A stretch of DNA of 64,000 nt, from contig NC_084794.1 of the NCBI RefSeq assembly GCF_963169125.1, positions 229,845,219 through 229,909,218 on the forward strand, read 5' to 3'. A program made the translations under genes and the position numbers. The first letter of the stretch is position 1. Every line of letters begins with the position of its first letter. Shown one piece after another: positions 23,073 through 34,300 of this stretch. The stretch comes from Humulus lupulus (lineage: Eukaryota > Streptophyta > Magnoliopsida > Rosales > Cannabaceae). The notes under the pieces are model-generated. The model did no database searches. It was not told where the DNA came from and saw only the letters and a program-made list of their open reading frames with translations.

Positions 23073-24146
23073 ATGAAACAGGAAATGGGATCCATGTACT
23101 CAAATTCCGTATGGGATCTTGTGGAAGCACCTAGTGACTTTAGGGCCATTGGGTGCAAGTGGATCTACAAGAAGAAACGAGGTGTTGATGAAAAAATCGA
23201 GACTTACAAAGCTCGATTAGTGGCAAAGGGTTATACCCAAAGAGAAGGCGTGGACTATGAGGAAACTTTTAGTCTAGTAGACATGCTCAAGTCCATTCGC
23301 ATCCTCCTATCCATAGCAGCCACTCTCGACTATGAGATCTGGCAAATGGACGTAAAGACAACTTTTCTTAATGGAAAGCTTGACGAAGTCATTTATATGG
23401 ATCAGCCAGAAGGATTTAAAGTAGCTGGACAAGAAGGAAAAGTTTGCAAGTTGAATAGGTCCATCTACAGACTTAAGCGAGCTTCTCGTTCCTGGAATCT
23501 TAGGTTTGATGAAATAATCAAAACCTATGGCTTTGAACAAAATATTGATGAGCCCTGTGTTTACCAACTGAAGGCAAATCAAATAGTGGTATTCATGGTT
23601 CTTTATGTAAATGATATCTTACTCATTAGAAACAATGTTAAGAAATTATCAGATGTGAAGAATTGGTTGAGCACTCAATTCCAAATGAAGGATTTGGGTG
23701 AAGCAAGTTATGTTCTAGGTATCCAGATCATTGGGGATAGAAAGAAAAAACTCTTCGCTCTATCTCAACCAGCTTACATAGATAAAGTGCTTGAACGTTT
23801 CTCAATGACAAATTCCAAGAAAGGGCGTCTACCGTCCCACCATGGAATTCATCTTTCAAAGAAGCAGTCTTCCAAGACTCCTGAAGAGGAAGATGCAATG
23901 AGAAAAGTTCCTTACGCATCTGTAGTAGGAAGTCTGATGTATGCTATGTTGTGTACTAGACCAGATATCTTCTATGCCGTGGGAGTAGTGAGTAGGTATT
24001 AGTCAAACCCAGGACCGAAACATTGGATAGCAGTTAAGCGTATCCTGAAGTATTTGAGACGGACTAGGGATTATATGTTAGCCTACAAGGGTGGTGTTCT
24101 GAACCCTGTAGGCTACACCGATTCAGATTTTCAGACTGATGTCAAT
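23073..24146 (+). pseudogene. pol: Angela reverse transcriptase, catalytically altered
   Basis: Copia RT with landmarks CKWIYKKKRGVDEKIETYKA, ARLVAKGYTQREGVDYEETF, QMDVKTTFLNGKLDEVIYM and SIYRLKRASRSWNLRFDE. The catalytic box reads YVNDILLI at about 23604-23618, where copia RTs have YVDD. Codon AAT at 23610-23612 can be explained by one G to A change from GAT. A TAG at 24001-24003 follows SRY. The frame continues through PGPKHWIAVKRILKYLRRT into RNase H (YTDSDF) until Tat2 breaks it at 24151. It would copy RNA into DNA. The changed Asp and the stop make it inactive. Confidence 0.87.
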
Positions 24147-24151
24147 GACAG

Positions 24152-25040
24152 TGTTTACCGAGTTTTTCGGAAACGAATACAAACAAAATAATAAAAAGAT
24201 AAGAACTGTAGAAGTGCAGAAATGTAACTAAACAAACAGTGTTTTTACGTGGTTCAGGCGTTAACAAGCCCTAGTCCACGAGTCAATGTAATTATACTTG
24301 TAAAGAATTACAGTAAGATGGCTGGTGTACAAGAACTTCACACACTCACAGTGTTTCTCTCGAGTTCTCTTGAAGAAGATGAAGCTAGAGAGATTTTAGT
24401 AGAGTTCTTGCTATGTGATTTGTTGGCCGTCCCTCCTATTGTAAAATGAGGGGGTATTTATAGCTAGGGTTTTGGATTAGGGTTTTTCTCTACCTCCATG
24501 AGTCTTAATTACACCAGCCATAAATAGGGGATACAATTACTGTAGTAGCATGGCTACAAGACTCTATGTGGGTATATTTACGTGAAAGTATGGGGAATAC
24601 ACAAAGTCAGCCGTCTTTTCCAAGTTGTCAGCGGAACAGTAGGCGAAAAGGTACCCTTAGGCGTGCTGGGATGTGTGCGGCTTTGACCTGTCGGGCGTGT
24701 CAGGCGAGATCCTATGTCAGGTGGATATCATTCCAAATATGCCTCCTCCACGACTCGACCGCCCGGTCTTGTTCCGTGCGAGGCATGGAACTGTTTCCGC
24801 GAAGACCACTTGAAGAGCTTCTCCTGGAAGGAGCTTCCCCGAAGGATACCCCTTCGGGAGTCCGGGAGAGTTGACGAGCTTCCGTGTCGCGTTTGCTTGA
24901 AAGAGTAATCCGGACACTAAACAGGAGAGGCGAAGCCTTTCTGTCCATCCGCGAGCTCTGGTCACCTACCGTGAAAGACATTGATAATTCTGCTTCCCCG
25001 AGGATATCCATCTAAACGCTATCCGGAGATCTGGATAACA
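24152..25040 (-). repeat. 3' LTR of Tat2
   Basis: 889 bp, the same length as the copy at 37603-38491. On the minus strand it starts TGTTATCCAG and ends ACTCGGTAAACA. A TATA box TATAAATA (minus) lies at 24455-24462. Small ORFs inside are mirrored in the other LTR and are not genes. Confidence 0.95.
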
Positions 25041-25054
25041 TTTACCCCCCAAGG
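25041..25054 (-). promoter_or_regulatory. Polypurine tract of Tat2
   Basis: Minus strand CCTTGGGGGGTAAA directly before the 3' LTR. Tat1 has CTTGGGGGGCAAA at 51648-51660 before its own LTR. It is the expected primer for plus-strand DNA synthesis. Confidence 0.85.
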
Positions 25055-25509
25055 TCACGGAGCTTTGAGAGATCCGAGAGCTTGTACAGTCCTCCGGGTA
25101 TTCCGGTTTCTTAGATTAGGCGAGGGGGCCACCTTCTGTGTTCCCGGAAGTGTTCCTTTTTCCCGCCTGAGTGTTAGTATGAAAAAGGAAGGGAATTTCT
25201 TCTGTTTGAACTCAAGTACTCAAGTGCGGCAAGGGCCACGCGTCATGCCGGGAATGGTTTTGCGACCAAGACGTGTGCGTGAGGCGACTGGTTGAGTATG
25301 CGTGCGTCAGACATCTGAGTAATGATTTGACGGTTTTTAATGGTACTCCGGGCCCGAGGTGGTATAATGATGGGAAATAAATACTTTATTCCCATCCGAG
25401 GAGTCATAAATAGGATCGTCGCTTCATCTCCAGCCGTTGGATCTGATGCACACGGAATGGGAAGATCGGGACTGTTCATTTGAGGAATTCGAAACGACTT
25501 CTTCCCTGC

Positions 25510-25517
25510 TATAAAAA
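25510..25517 (+). promoter_or_regulatory. TATA box of the Tat2 antisense gene
   Basis: TATAAAAA in the context CTGCTATAAAAATGAGGG, about 470 bp inside the element from the 3' LTR and pointing away from it, opposite to gag-pol. A CT-rich initiator-like stretch about 30 bases downstream (25535-25550) fits a transcription start. Exon 1 with a strong splice donor follows at 25799/25800. Confidence 0.65.
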
Positions 25518-25539
25518 TGAGGGAACGGACCTTTCTTCC

Positions 25540-28500
25540 TCTTTACGCTTTCAAATTCTCTATCTTTCGGATTTTCAGATTCCCAAACCTTCGAACTCTC
25601 AGGCTTCCAAGCTTCCATTCCTTCGAACTTGCCACTTCTTTTGGTAAGGGATCTAGAAACTTTTCTTTTGATTTGGCAGTGGGTTTATTTGCCGAAGTTC
25701 AGGGTTTGAATCGTCGTTCGTCTTTGGAGGTTTTACTTCTCGCGATCGTGTTGTGCAGTGATCCGGTTACTCCTTCAACCTTCAACTACCCGAATACCAG
25801 TAAGTATTTCTACTTTGCTCTTTCCTCCCAAACCTTAGGTTGTTGGTAGTTGTTAGAGTTGAGGTTTCTGCCATTATCGCCTATGTGCATGCGTGAATAG
25901 GGCTTTGATAGGCATGCGATTGATGTGAGTCGATAAGTAGTCTCTTTTGCATGCTTTGACGATTTGCGTTTGGAAAGTCGTTCCTTGTCTTTCTTGCGTT
26001 GTTCTGGTTTGCTGTTTTAGGGCATAAGCATGAACGCCTTTAGGGTGTCTTTCTCTGGAGAAACACCTCTCTCGGCGGGCTTAGGCTCGGAGTCTGAGTT
26101 TGGCTCCTTGCTGTCCTTCGGGTGGCATGGTGCCAACCCTTCGGCAAGCTCGGTGGGAGCCTCTCCAAGCAGTTTTCGGGGGGGGGGGTCTCCCCGACGC
26201 CTTTGATACCACTAGGGTATGACAAGGGTGCTGACTGCTTAGAGTGTTTTCTTCTTTGTTTCTTTTGTTCAGTGACGAACGTCTCAAAGGAACAACTCCT
26301 CGTTGTGGCGGAGGCTGATTCTGCCCAGGAGAAGGGTTCCCTTGTCGCCGGCGCAAAGGGGAAAGGAAAGACAAAAGTGGTCGCGGCTAGCCCACCAACT
26401 ACCAATAGTTCAATCTGGGAGATGGACCAGAAGCCGAACCTGTTCAGGAACTACGGCATGCTGGAGCTGTACTCCTCAGAGGCAGGCCTGAAGAACATCC
26501 CAGGCCTGATGTGGCACCGTCTGTCGGTGCTGGGCGAGTCGGCTAGTCAGAGCCACGAGGGTTTTGGTGCCTGGAGCTGGGCACACATAGTGTGTGGGGC
26601 GCACTTGCCCCTAAGAAGTTACTTTGCCAATTTCTGTGTGAAGGCAGGGATTGCCCCCTTCCAGTTGATTCCCCCCAGCTACAAGCTCCTAGCGGGGTGG
26701 TTCATCTTTTGCAAGTCCCGGAAACTGGAAGCTCCTACTCCGGAGGAGGTGCTGTACTTCTACGGGTTGAAGTCTCAGCCCATGAGGGGTCATTCAAACA
26801 AGGTGGGATTTTACTGGCTGGAGAGGCACCCGGACGTGATGTGTCCCACCTGTCATACCGCGAGGGTTCCAGACCTCCGGGAGTACTGGTTCCTGACGAC
26901 TGGCTTCCCACTGAAGAGGGTTCCAGCCCTATCTTTGGACTTCAAAATCCCTGGTAAGTGCTCCTTCCTCTCCTTTTCAACCTTTCGGGAGGATCTCTAA
27001 TGCTTGTATTTGAATTTTGCAGAAGTCGTTCCGCGGACACCTCGCTGTGCGGAGATGATAAGGAGGTCCAAGTTCTACGAAGGGCTCTCGGAGGAAGAGT
27101 TGAAAGTAGAGGGGCTTGTGACCTCCGAATCTTTGAGGGAGTATGGGCTACTCGCCTCTTTCCAAAACATTGAGCCAGTGAGTGGCAGGGGGCAAAGTCA
27201 GGTGTCAGCTGACATCCGGGAGCAGATTGCCCTGGAGCTGTCCAAGGTGATCAACCAAGCAGCCCGAGACGAGAATACTTTATCCCCTAGTTGGGCGGAG
27301 AGGTTCCCCGACCCTCAGCCGAAGGAAGAGGAGATCGAGGCTCGCCACGCCGCGGCTTACCCTAACGAAGGGACTCCGGGGGCTGGTACCTCCGGGAGAG
27401 GTAAGACTAGTTTTCGATTGATCCACACCCCCAGCCTGTCTGAGGTTTCCCGGACCTCTCAGATGGGGTTCGATCCTTGCTTCCTTAGGCTAGATCCGCG
27501 TAGGATACCCTTTGACAGATATTGCGATAGGGTAGATGAGCTCCTCGGGTGTCTGAGTGATGGTAGTCTGCCAGAAGGTGTCATCATGGTTGACCCTTCT
27601 TCCCTCAGCATGTCATTCCCGGACTTCAAGGAGTACGGGAGCTTCCTGGAGCAGGAAGCAGTGTTTTGTTTTGCTCGGGGAAGGCCATCCACGTTTCTCG
27701 TGCATGGTCGTCCCTTTCAAACTTTTCTTTTTCTTGTTTCTTGTTCCCTGTTGGCGGACTTGCTTGTGCTTTTATGTTGTTGATTGTCTTGTCTTCTGCT
27801 TATCTTCTTTTTCACTGCTTATTGGTTCGTTAACCTTGCTCCGTATGTTTCTTGCAGAGTACCCAGAAGCCAAGATGTTGGGGAGAGTCACCTTGCTCAT
27901 TAAGAAGGCTGCCACCAGCCAAGACCCGTCCAAGGGGAAAGGACGGAAGGCCCAGGCTGGTAGGGGAGGTAAAGCTGCCACCCCCAAGAGGACAAGTGGC
28001 GAGGCGAGGCGCAGGCGTCTCCGAGGGTAGAGAAGTCTCCTGCCGACGGGCCTTCCGAGACTATGATGGTCTCGAGTAGCAGCAGCGACGGGGAAGGGCT
28101 TGTGTTCCCCGTGAAGACGACTGGGGTGAGCAAGCGTCCCGGAGGGGATGCTGAGGGCGCCGAGAAGAAACGCCTTAGACACTCTTCTCCTGGTCGAAGG
28201 CAACAGCAACAGCAACGACAGCAACCATAACTACAACAACAGCAGCAACAAGAACAACAGAGACAATCACCAACGCCACAGCGGCAGCAGCAACAACATC
28301 CAAACCAGCAGCAACAACAAAGGCAATTACTTCCGCTGCCGCAGCAGCAAAGGCAACAACAACAACAAAGGCAGTCACCTCCGCCACCGCAGCAGCAAAA
28401 ACAACAGACCGGGGCCTTAATACCCCGTCTGCCTCCTCCTCCAGCCCAAAGGGAGTCCACCCTTTCGGGGTCTCCTTCTTCTCAGCAAACAAACCTTCCT

Positions 28501-29998
28501 CTGCCTGGCCTGAAGTTCCACTTCCCGCAGAAACCAACCCGTTTCCCCGCTGCCCTCCTGGAGGGTGTAAGACGGGCCGATAATTTTTTGAAGAGGCGGT
28601 TGGAGGCTGAGAAGGCCATTACTCAGGGAAGGGCAGACAACTTGTCTGCCGTGAAGAGAGCTGAGTTGGCCGAGGGGGTGAGGTCTCTTCACCCGGCTGG
28701 AGCGGTTTTGGATGGCCCAGCCTTGGAGAAGAGGCTGGTACCTAGGCTTGGACGTGCATTGGCGCCGTTCGGAGCGGAGATGATGGAGGACATGGCCCTG
28801 AGCTTGTGCAAGCTCAATTCTGAGAAATGGGCCATCAGTAGCAGTAAGGATCCGCTGCTGTTGACACATGCCGTAAAGCAACAATTGTCCGGGGTAAGCC
28901 GTCAGTTAAGCTTTGGGATCATCTGTCTTAGCACATTTGGTTCTGCTTAACTCATTCCGTTGTCTTTCCATGCAGGCCTCTCTGATCGCGGAACGCTCGT
29001 TCCGGGAGGTGGGTGCAGTTCTGGTTCAGCTGGAGGAGAGCCAGGTGGCTCGCCAGGCCTTGGAGGCGGAGAAGCAGAAACTTACCCAACAGGCCTTGGG
29101 GGCTTCGGAGAAGATTGAACAGGCCCGGCGCACGGCTGAGGAAGAGGCGGACAAGAAATATCTTGCCAAATATCAAGAGTACCGGGCCAACGCAGAGAAT
29201 GAGTTCAGACAGCGGTCGGATGAGATGAAGGCCGAAAACTCCAAGCTCCGGGAAGAGCTGTCCCAAGCCAGGGTGGAGAAGGATACCTTGGAAGCCCGCT
29301 TGCAATCAAAAAATGATCTCCTCCTTAAGCAGCAAGAGGAATATTCCACTCTTCAGAGTAAGCTGCACGAGGAGGAGCAACTCCATAAGAGGAGCAGGGA
29401 TCTCATGTCTATGCTGCAGTTGGGGCTCGCCGAGAAGGATAAAGAGATCGGAGCCTTGCAATTCACTGCCAGGGGGCATGTGACCAAGAAACAATCCGTG
29501 CTGAACCAAAATAGGGAGCAGCACAAGGAGATTGATTCTCTTAAGGGAGAGCGGGATGCCTCCAAGGCCGAGATGGACAAACTAAGGGCTCAATTAGCTG
29601 TCGCGGAGGCACAGCTGGCAACCTCCGAGGCGGAGCGCTTGAAGGAGAAGGAGGATGCCGAGGTGATACTGAACAGAACGATTAATATATCGCATGTGGT
29701 CCTCATGCATCAACTCTAGAAAGTGAACCCGGAGGTACTAGGCTATCTGGGAGAGGATGCTGACGCCATGAGGGAGAAGCTACAGGTGTGGGATCAAGGC
29801 CCAGAGGCGTACGTCCAAACTTACAACATTGACGAACGTGCTGGAGCCCCTGAGGTGGGAGATCCCGGAGAGGCGGGGACCTCTGAACCTTCCCGTGACA
29901 AAGTTCCGCCTTCTAATGAGCCGACTCCGCCAGCCTCAGTTGAAGCCGATGTCCCCGAGGCCGCAGTCGTGGAAGCTGCAGCAACCCCCAATGCTTGA
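25540..29998 (+). pseudogene. Antisense accessory gene of Tat2, five exons, recently broken
   Basis: A spliced gene opposite to gag-pol. Inferred exons: 1, about 25540-25799 (untranslated); 2, 26273-26953; 3, 27023-27706; 4, 27858-28893; 5, 28976-29998. Introns begin GTAAG, except intron 3 (GTCGT, chosen because it is the only phase-compatible site), and end CAG. Joining exons 1 and 2 creates the ATG. The product would be about 1,140 residues. Exons 2-3 resemble the putative gypsy-type transposon domain of plants (GIAPFQLIPPSYKLLAGW). Exon 4 is basic, then polyglutamine. Exon 5 is a long coiled coil (about 28985-29700) with an acidic, proline-rich tail. Breaks: a frame change near 28000, TAA at 28228-28230 and TAG at 29717-29719. 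Antisense extra genes are known in Tat elements; the function is unknown. Confidence 0.72.
28199..28420 (+). repeat. CAA/CAG-rich tract coding polyglutamine
   Basis: About 220 bp of CAA, CAG and CGA-type triplets in exon 4 of the antisense gene. In the exon frame it reads as glutamine runs with scattered Pro, Arg and Leu. One CAA-like codon is TAA (28228-28230). Long Cys- or Asn-rich frames across it on both strands are by-products of the triplet pattern. Confidence 0.85.
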
Positions 29999-30420
29999 AG
30001 GGGTTTTATCTTTAATTATTTTTCATTTGAGTTTTTCATTGCAGACATATTTGCCATACTTATAGCATTCTCCTTTCTTTTCTGCCGAGTTCTTTATTTA
30101 ACTTTGCGTTTAGGGTAGACTTTTATACGGTAGAAACTGTTGTAGGGGCGCATGAGGTTTTGGTTCCAACGGCCAGAACCTATGCACATCCCACTTGAGG
30201 CTCTAACGGCTGATGTCTTTTCCCACGTAGTTTCTAGGTTACGAAGGTTTCCTGGTTCCAACGGCCAGACTCCTTTCACCGTATTTTAGCTTTCCTAAGG
30301 CAAATAGCCAATCCCGGGACTTGTAGTTATACTGTTCGCTGGGATTGCTAAGGTGAGCCGTTCCATGGCTCGGAACGGGAGTTCTTTTGGTGAGCGTCGC
30401 TAGACTTAAGGTTAGATCTT

Positions 30421-30790
30421 TGCGAAGCAAAACTAACTGTCGTTGCGAACCTCATGGTGGCTGGCTTCAGGGACCTGGCACGGAGCCCTGCGAAGCAAGG
30501 CTCGTTGCTGTCGGGGAAATTGCCACGCCTAGCAGGTGCGATCCCGGAACAGGGGCTTTGCGAAGCAAGGCCTGCTGTGAGTGGGGGATCGACCATGTCT
30601 GCTCCTGGAGCAGAAACTTGCAGTGGTCGAGGAGCTCGCCATGCATTATTTTGTGAGATCCGAAGCTGAAGCCTGCGAAGCACGGCTTACAACGGTCGCG
30701 GATCTCGCCATCTTTCGCCTTACGGGACCCGGAGCTGGAGCTTGCGAAGCAAAGCTCTACAGCGATCGCGGAATATGTCTGCAAAGGACT
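30421..30790 (+). repeat. Degenerate 70-bp tandem repeat with hairpin core (Tat2)
   Basis: Five units begin TGCGAAGCA at 30421, 30489, 30559, 30674 and 30743, spaced 68, 70, 115 and 69 bases. Each has a small hairpin core (TTGC-GAA-GCAA) and later a TCGCGG or TCGGGG word. They lie between the end of the antisense gene and the end of pol. A 21-base stretch around the fifth unit recurs exactly at 35993-36013 at the gag-pol junction. No coding frame runs through the array. The stretches 29999-30420 and 30791-31076 show no gene. Confidence 0.75.
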
Positions 30791-31076
30791 TGTCAGGGAG
30801 TTAGGGGTGTTTCGGCGTAGCTCTCTGAATGTGCCCCACCCCCCAGTCCTGTTCATCGCTGTGCTACACAGGAGATAATTTTCATGATGCATAATGGCAG
30901 GCATTTCAATGGCAATTTTCACATAAACACATAATTCACGTAATGCAAACATGTTCATGGCAACAAATTAACCTAAGCTTAACAATTTAAAAATTTCAAA
31001 CACAATGCTAGCACATAAGTGGTGTTCTGTGTATGTTTTGTTCAAGGGGCGTATGGCTATGCCTTAGCCATGTATA

Positions 31077-31128
31077 CCCCCCCAAGTGATCGTGGGGTCC
31101 GGACGTCTCCGGACCGCGTGGTCACTTG
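31077..31128 (-). other. Post-pol stem-loop and G-run of Tat2
   Basis: On the minus strand CAAGTGACC.. pairs with ..CGATCACTTG in an imperfect 46-base hairpin (31083-31128). A run of seven G follows (31077-31083 on the plus strand as C). Tat1 has the same order at 8002-8037. It lies about 170 bases after the pol stop. Confidence 0.65.
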
Positions 31129-31300
31129 TTAAAACGCAGCTTTGAACACAGGGATAAAAAGTGCAGTAAAAGTGGAGTGAATCTCTCCGTGTTTCATTAA
31201 ATTAGCCTGCTAGGCACGTGTTTTACAACAGGGAGGATTATTTCCACATTTTTCACTTTTGCTAATTTCACCAAGGACTTCCGACTAGATCGTCCGGGGC

Positions 31301-34300
31301 TTACTGGTAGTAACGGCGGAGGTGCTCCGCGTTCCAGGCGCGTGGGACTTTAGATCCGTCGAGTCTCTTTAAGTGATACGTCCCATGGCCCACTTTTTCT
31401 TGGACTTCGTAGGGGCCTTCCCAGTTGGGTCCGAGGACTCCCACTCCCGGATCCTGCGTAGCAGGAAATACTCTCCGTAGGACAAGATCCCCAACTTCGA
31501 ATGTACGCCTCTTGACTCTCGTGTTAAAGTGTCGGGCTATCTTGCCTTGGTACATTTTTAGTTGGACCTGCGACTGCTCCCGGAGCTCTTCGATCATGTC
31601 CAGGGACTCTTGGAGAAGGGCGTGGTTCCGGGTAGGGTCGTAGGTATCCTGCCTATGAGAGGGGATCATAGTTTCTACTGGGATGACGGCCTCGCAACCG
31701 AAGGTCATGGAATAAGGCGTGTGCCCCGTCGAAGTTCTCTCTGTTGTGCGATAGGCCCAAAGTACTCGCGGAAGTTCTTCCGACCAGTGAGCCTTGCAGG
31801 CTTGGAATTTTTTCTTCAACGTGGTCTTTAATATTTTTTTTACAGCCTCCACTTGCCCATTAGCCTGGGGTCTGGCGACTGCGGAGAAGCTTTTGATAAT
31901 TCCATGCGAAGCACAGAAGTTCGTGAAGTGTTCACTGTCAAATTGCTTCCCGTTGTCGGACACAATTTTTCGTGGAAGCCCAAAACGACACACTATATTC
32001 CTGATGACAAAGTCCAGTGCTTTTTTAGATGTGACCGTGTTCATAGGTTCAGCCTCAGCCCATTTGGTGAAGTAGTCTACCGCGACTATGGCATACTTCA
32101 CTCCACCCTTTCCAGTTGGGAGGGAACCTACTAGGTCAATGCCCCAAACGGCGAACGGCCAGGGGCTGGTCATTAAGGTAATTTCTGTAGGCGGCGCTCG
32201 CGAAACCTTGGCGTACCTCTGGCACTGCTCACATTTTCTGACATAATCCACACAATCCTTCTTCATGGTGGGCCAGAAGTATCCTTGTCGAAGGATCTTT
32301 TTGGAGAGGCTCAGCCCGGAGGTATGGTCGCCACAGAAGCCTCCGTGAACCTCATGGATGATGGCGCTGACTTCGGTTCCGGCAACACACCTAAGGAAGG
32401 GTATGGACAACCCCCTGCGGTAAAGCTTTCCATCCATAACCACGTATCGGGGAGCTTGATACTGGAGCTTTCTTGCGTCAGCTTTATCAGTGGGGAGCTC
32501 TCCGGTGGTGAGAAATCTGAGGATGGGTCCTATCCAGGAATGGGAATGGTCGATGACGGCATTTACCCTCTGTGTCTCGGTAGTGGGTGCTTCTAAGTGC
32601 CCGATGGGCACCAGGCCATATTGTTCAATCTCCGGGTCTGTTGCAAGCTTGGCCAGCGTGTCCGCGAGTGAGTTCTGGTCCTGGGGGACTTGGCGGATTT
32701 GGTAGCCTTTGAAATGCTGCAGTAGGCCGCGGGAGAGAGACACGTAGGCAGCCATTTTTTCGCCTTTCGTCTGGTATTCCCCGGATATTTGGTTTACCAC
32801 AAGTAGGGAGTCGCTGTATACTTCGATTTTTTGGGCTCCGACTTCTCTGGCCAGTCGTAATCCAGCTAACATGGCTTCGTGTTCTGCCTCGTTGTTGGAT
32901 GCTGGGAACGCGAAACGGATGACGCTCTGGAGCTGATGCCCTTGGGGAGATATTAGGATGACCCCTGCTCCAGCTCCTTTTTCATTTGAGGCTCCGTCTA
33001 CATAGACCTTCCACGTGGGAAGTTCCGGGACAGGATCTTCCGGGAGGTCATTCATTCCCGAGCATTCCACAATAAAGTCCGCGAGAGCTTGTCCTTTTAT
33101 GGAAACACGTGGTTGGTAGTGGATGTCGAACTGGCTCAGTTCCATGGCCCACTTAAGCAATCTGCCAGAAGACTCTGGTTTCTGCAAGACTTGTCGGAGA
33201 GGGTGGTTGGTGAGTACTTTGATGGTGTGCGCCTGGAAATATGGCCTTAGCTTCCGTGAAGCAATTAGCAAGCAGAGGGAGAGTTTTTCGATCATTGAAT
33301 ATCTGGACTCGGCGTCCAGTAACCTCTTGCTTACGTAATACACAGGGAGCTGGATACGGCCATCTTCCCGGACGAGAGCGGCACTCACTGCGTGCTCTGT
33401 CACAGCTAAGTATAAGAACAACGCCTCTCCTTCGATAGGCTTGGACAGAATGGGAGCCCGGGTTAAATGTTCCTTGAGGTGTTGGAAGGCTGCTTCGCAT
33501 TCGGGGGTCCACTCGAACTTCTTGTTTCCTCGCAACACATTGAAGAAGGGGATACACTTGTCAGTGGCCTTGGATACGAAGCGGCTGAGAGCAGCTATCC
33601 TTCCGGTAATGCTCTGGACATCTTTATGCTTCCGGGGGGAAGGCATATCCATGAACGCCTTAATTTTCTCAGGGTTGGCTTCCACTCCGCGGGAGCTGAC
33701 AATGAAACCGAGGAACTTCCCAGACGAGACCCCGAAAGTACATTTCTTTGGATTCAGTTTCATTCCATACTTTCGGATCACGGCGAAAGCTTCCTCAAGG
33801 TCGTCACTGTGGTCCCTGGAGGTCTTGGATTTTACCAACATGTCGTCCATGTACACCTCCATGTTCCTCCCCAGTTGGTCCTTGAACATCCTGTTTACTA
33901 GACGCTGGTACATCGCCCCAGCATTCTTCAAACCGAAAGGCATGACCACATAACAGTAGACACCCTTGTCCGTGAGGAAGCTGGTGTGTTCCTGGTCCGC
34001 GACATGCATCTTGATCTGGTTGTATCCGGAGTACGCATCCATGAAGGATAAGAGTTCGTACCCGGAAGTAGCGTCTACCATCTGATCGATTCGCGGAAGA
34101 GGGAAACAATCTTTCGGGCAGGCTTTGTTTAGGTCCGTGAAGTCAATGCACATTCTCCAAGACCCATCGGGTTTCGGGACCAGAACTGGGTTGGCCAACC
34201 ACATGGGATAGTGTGACTCCTGGAGAAAGCCTATGGACATCAGCTTGTCCACTTCAGCTTTGACGGCTTCAGCCCTCACTGGGTCTAACGGCCTCCTCTT

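Noticed and set aside
24566..25295. ORFs of 60-104 codons in the Tat2 3' LTR and just beyond
   Set aside because: The same frames recur in the other LTR (38017-38462). They overlap promoter sequence and have no known domain, so they are repeat shadows.
27900..28460. A 186-codon minus-strand frame very rich in Cys and Gly
   Set aside because: It is the complement of the CAA/CAG polyglutamine tract of the plus-strand exon. Triplet repeats open several frames at once.
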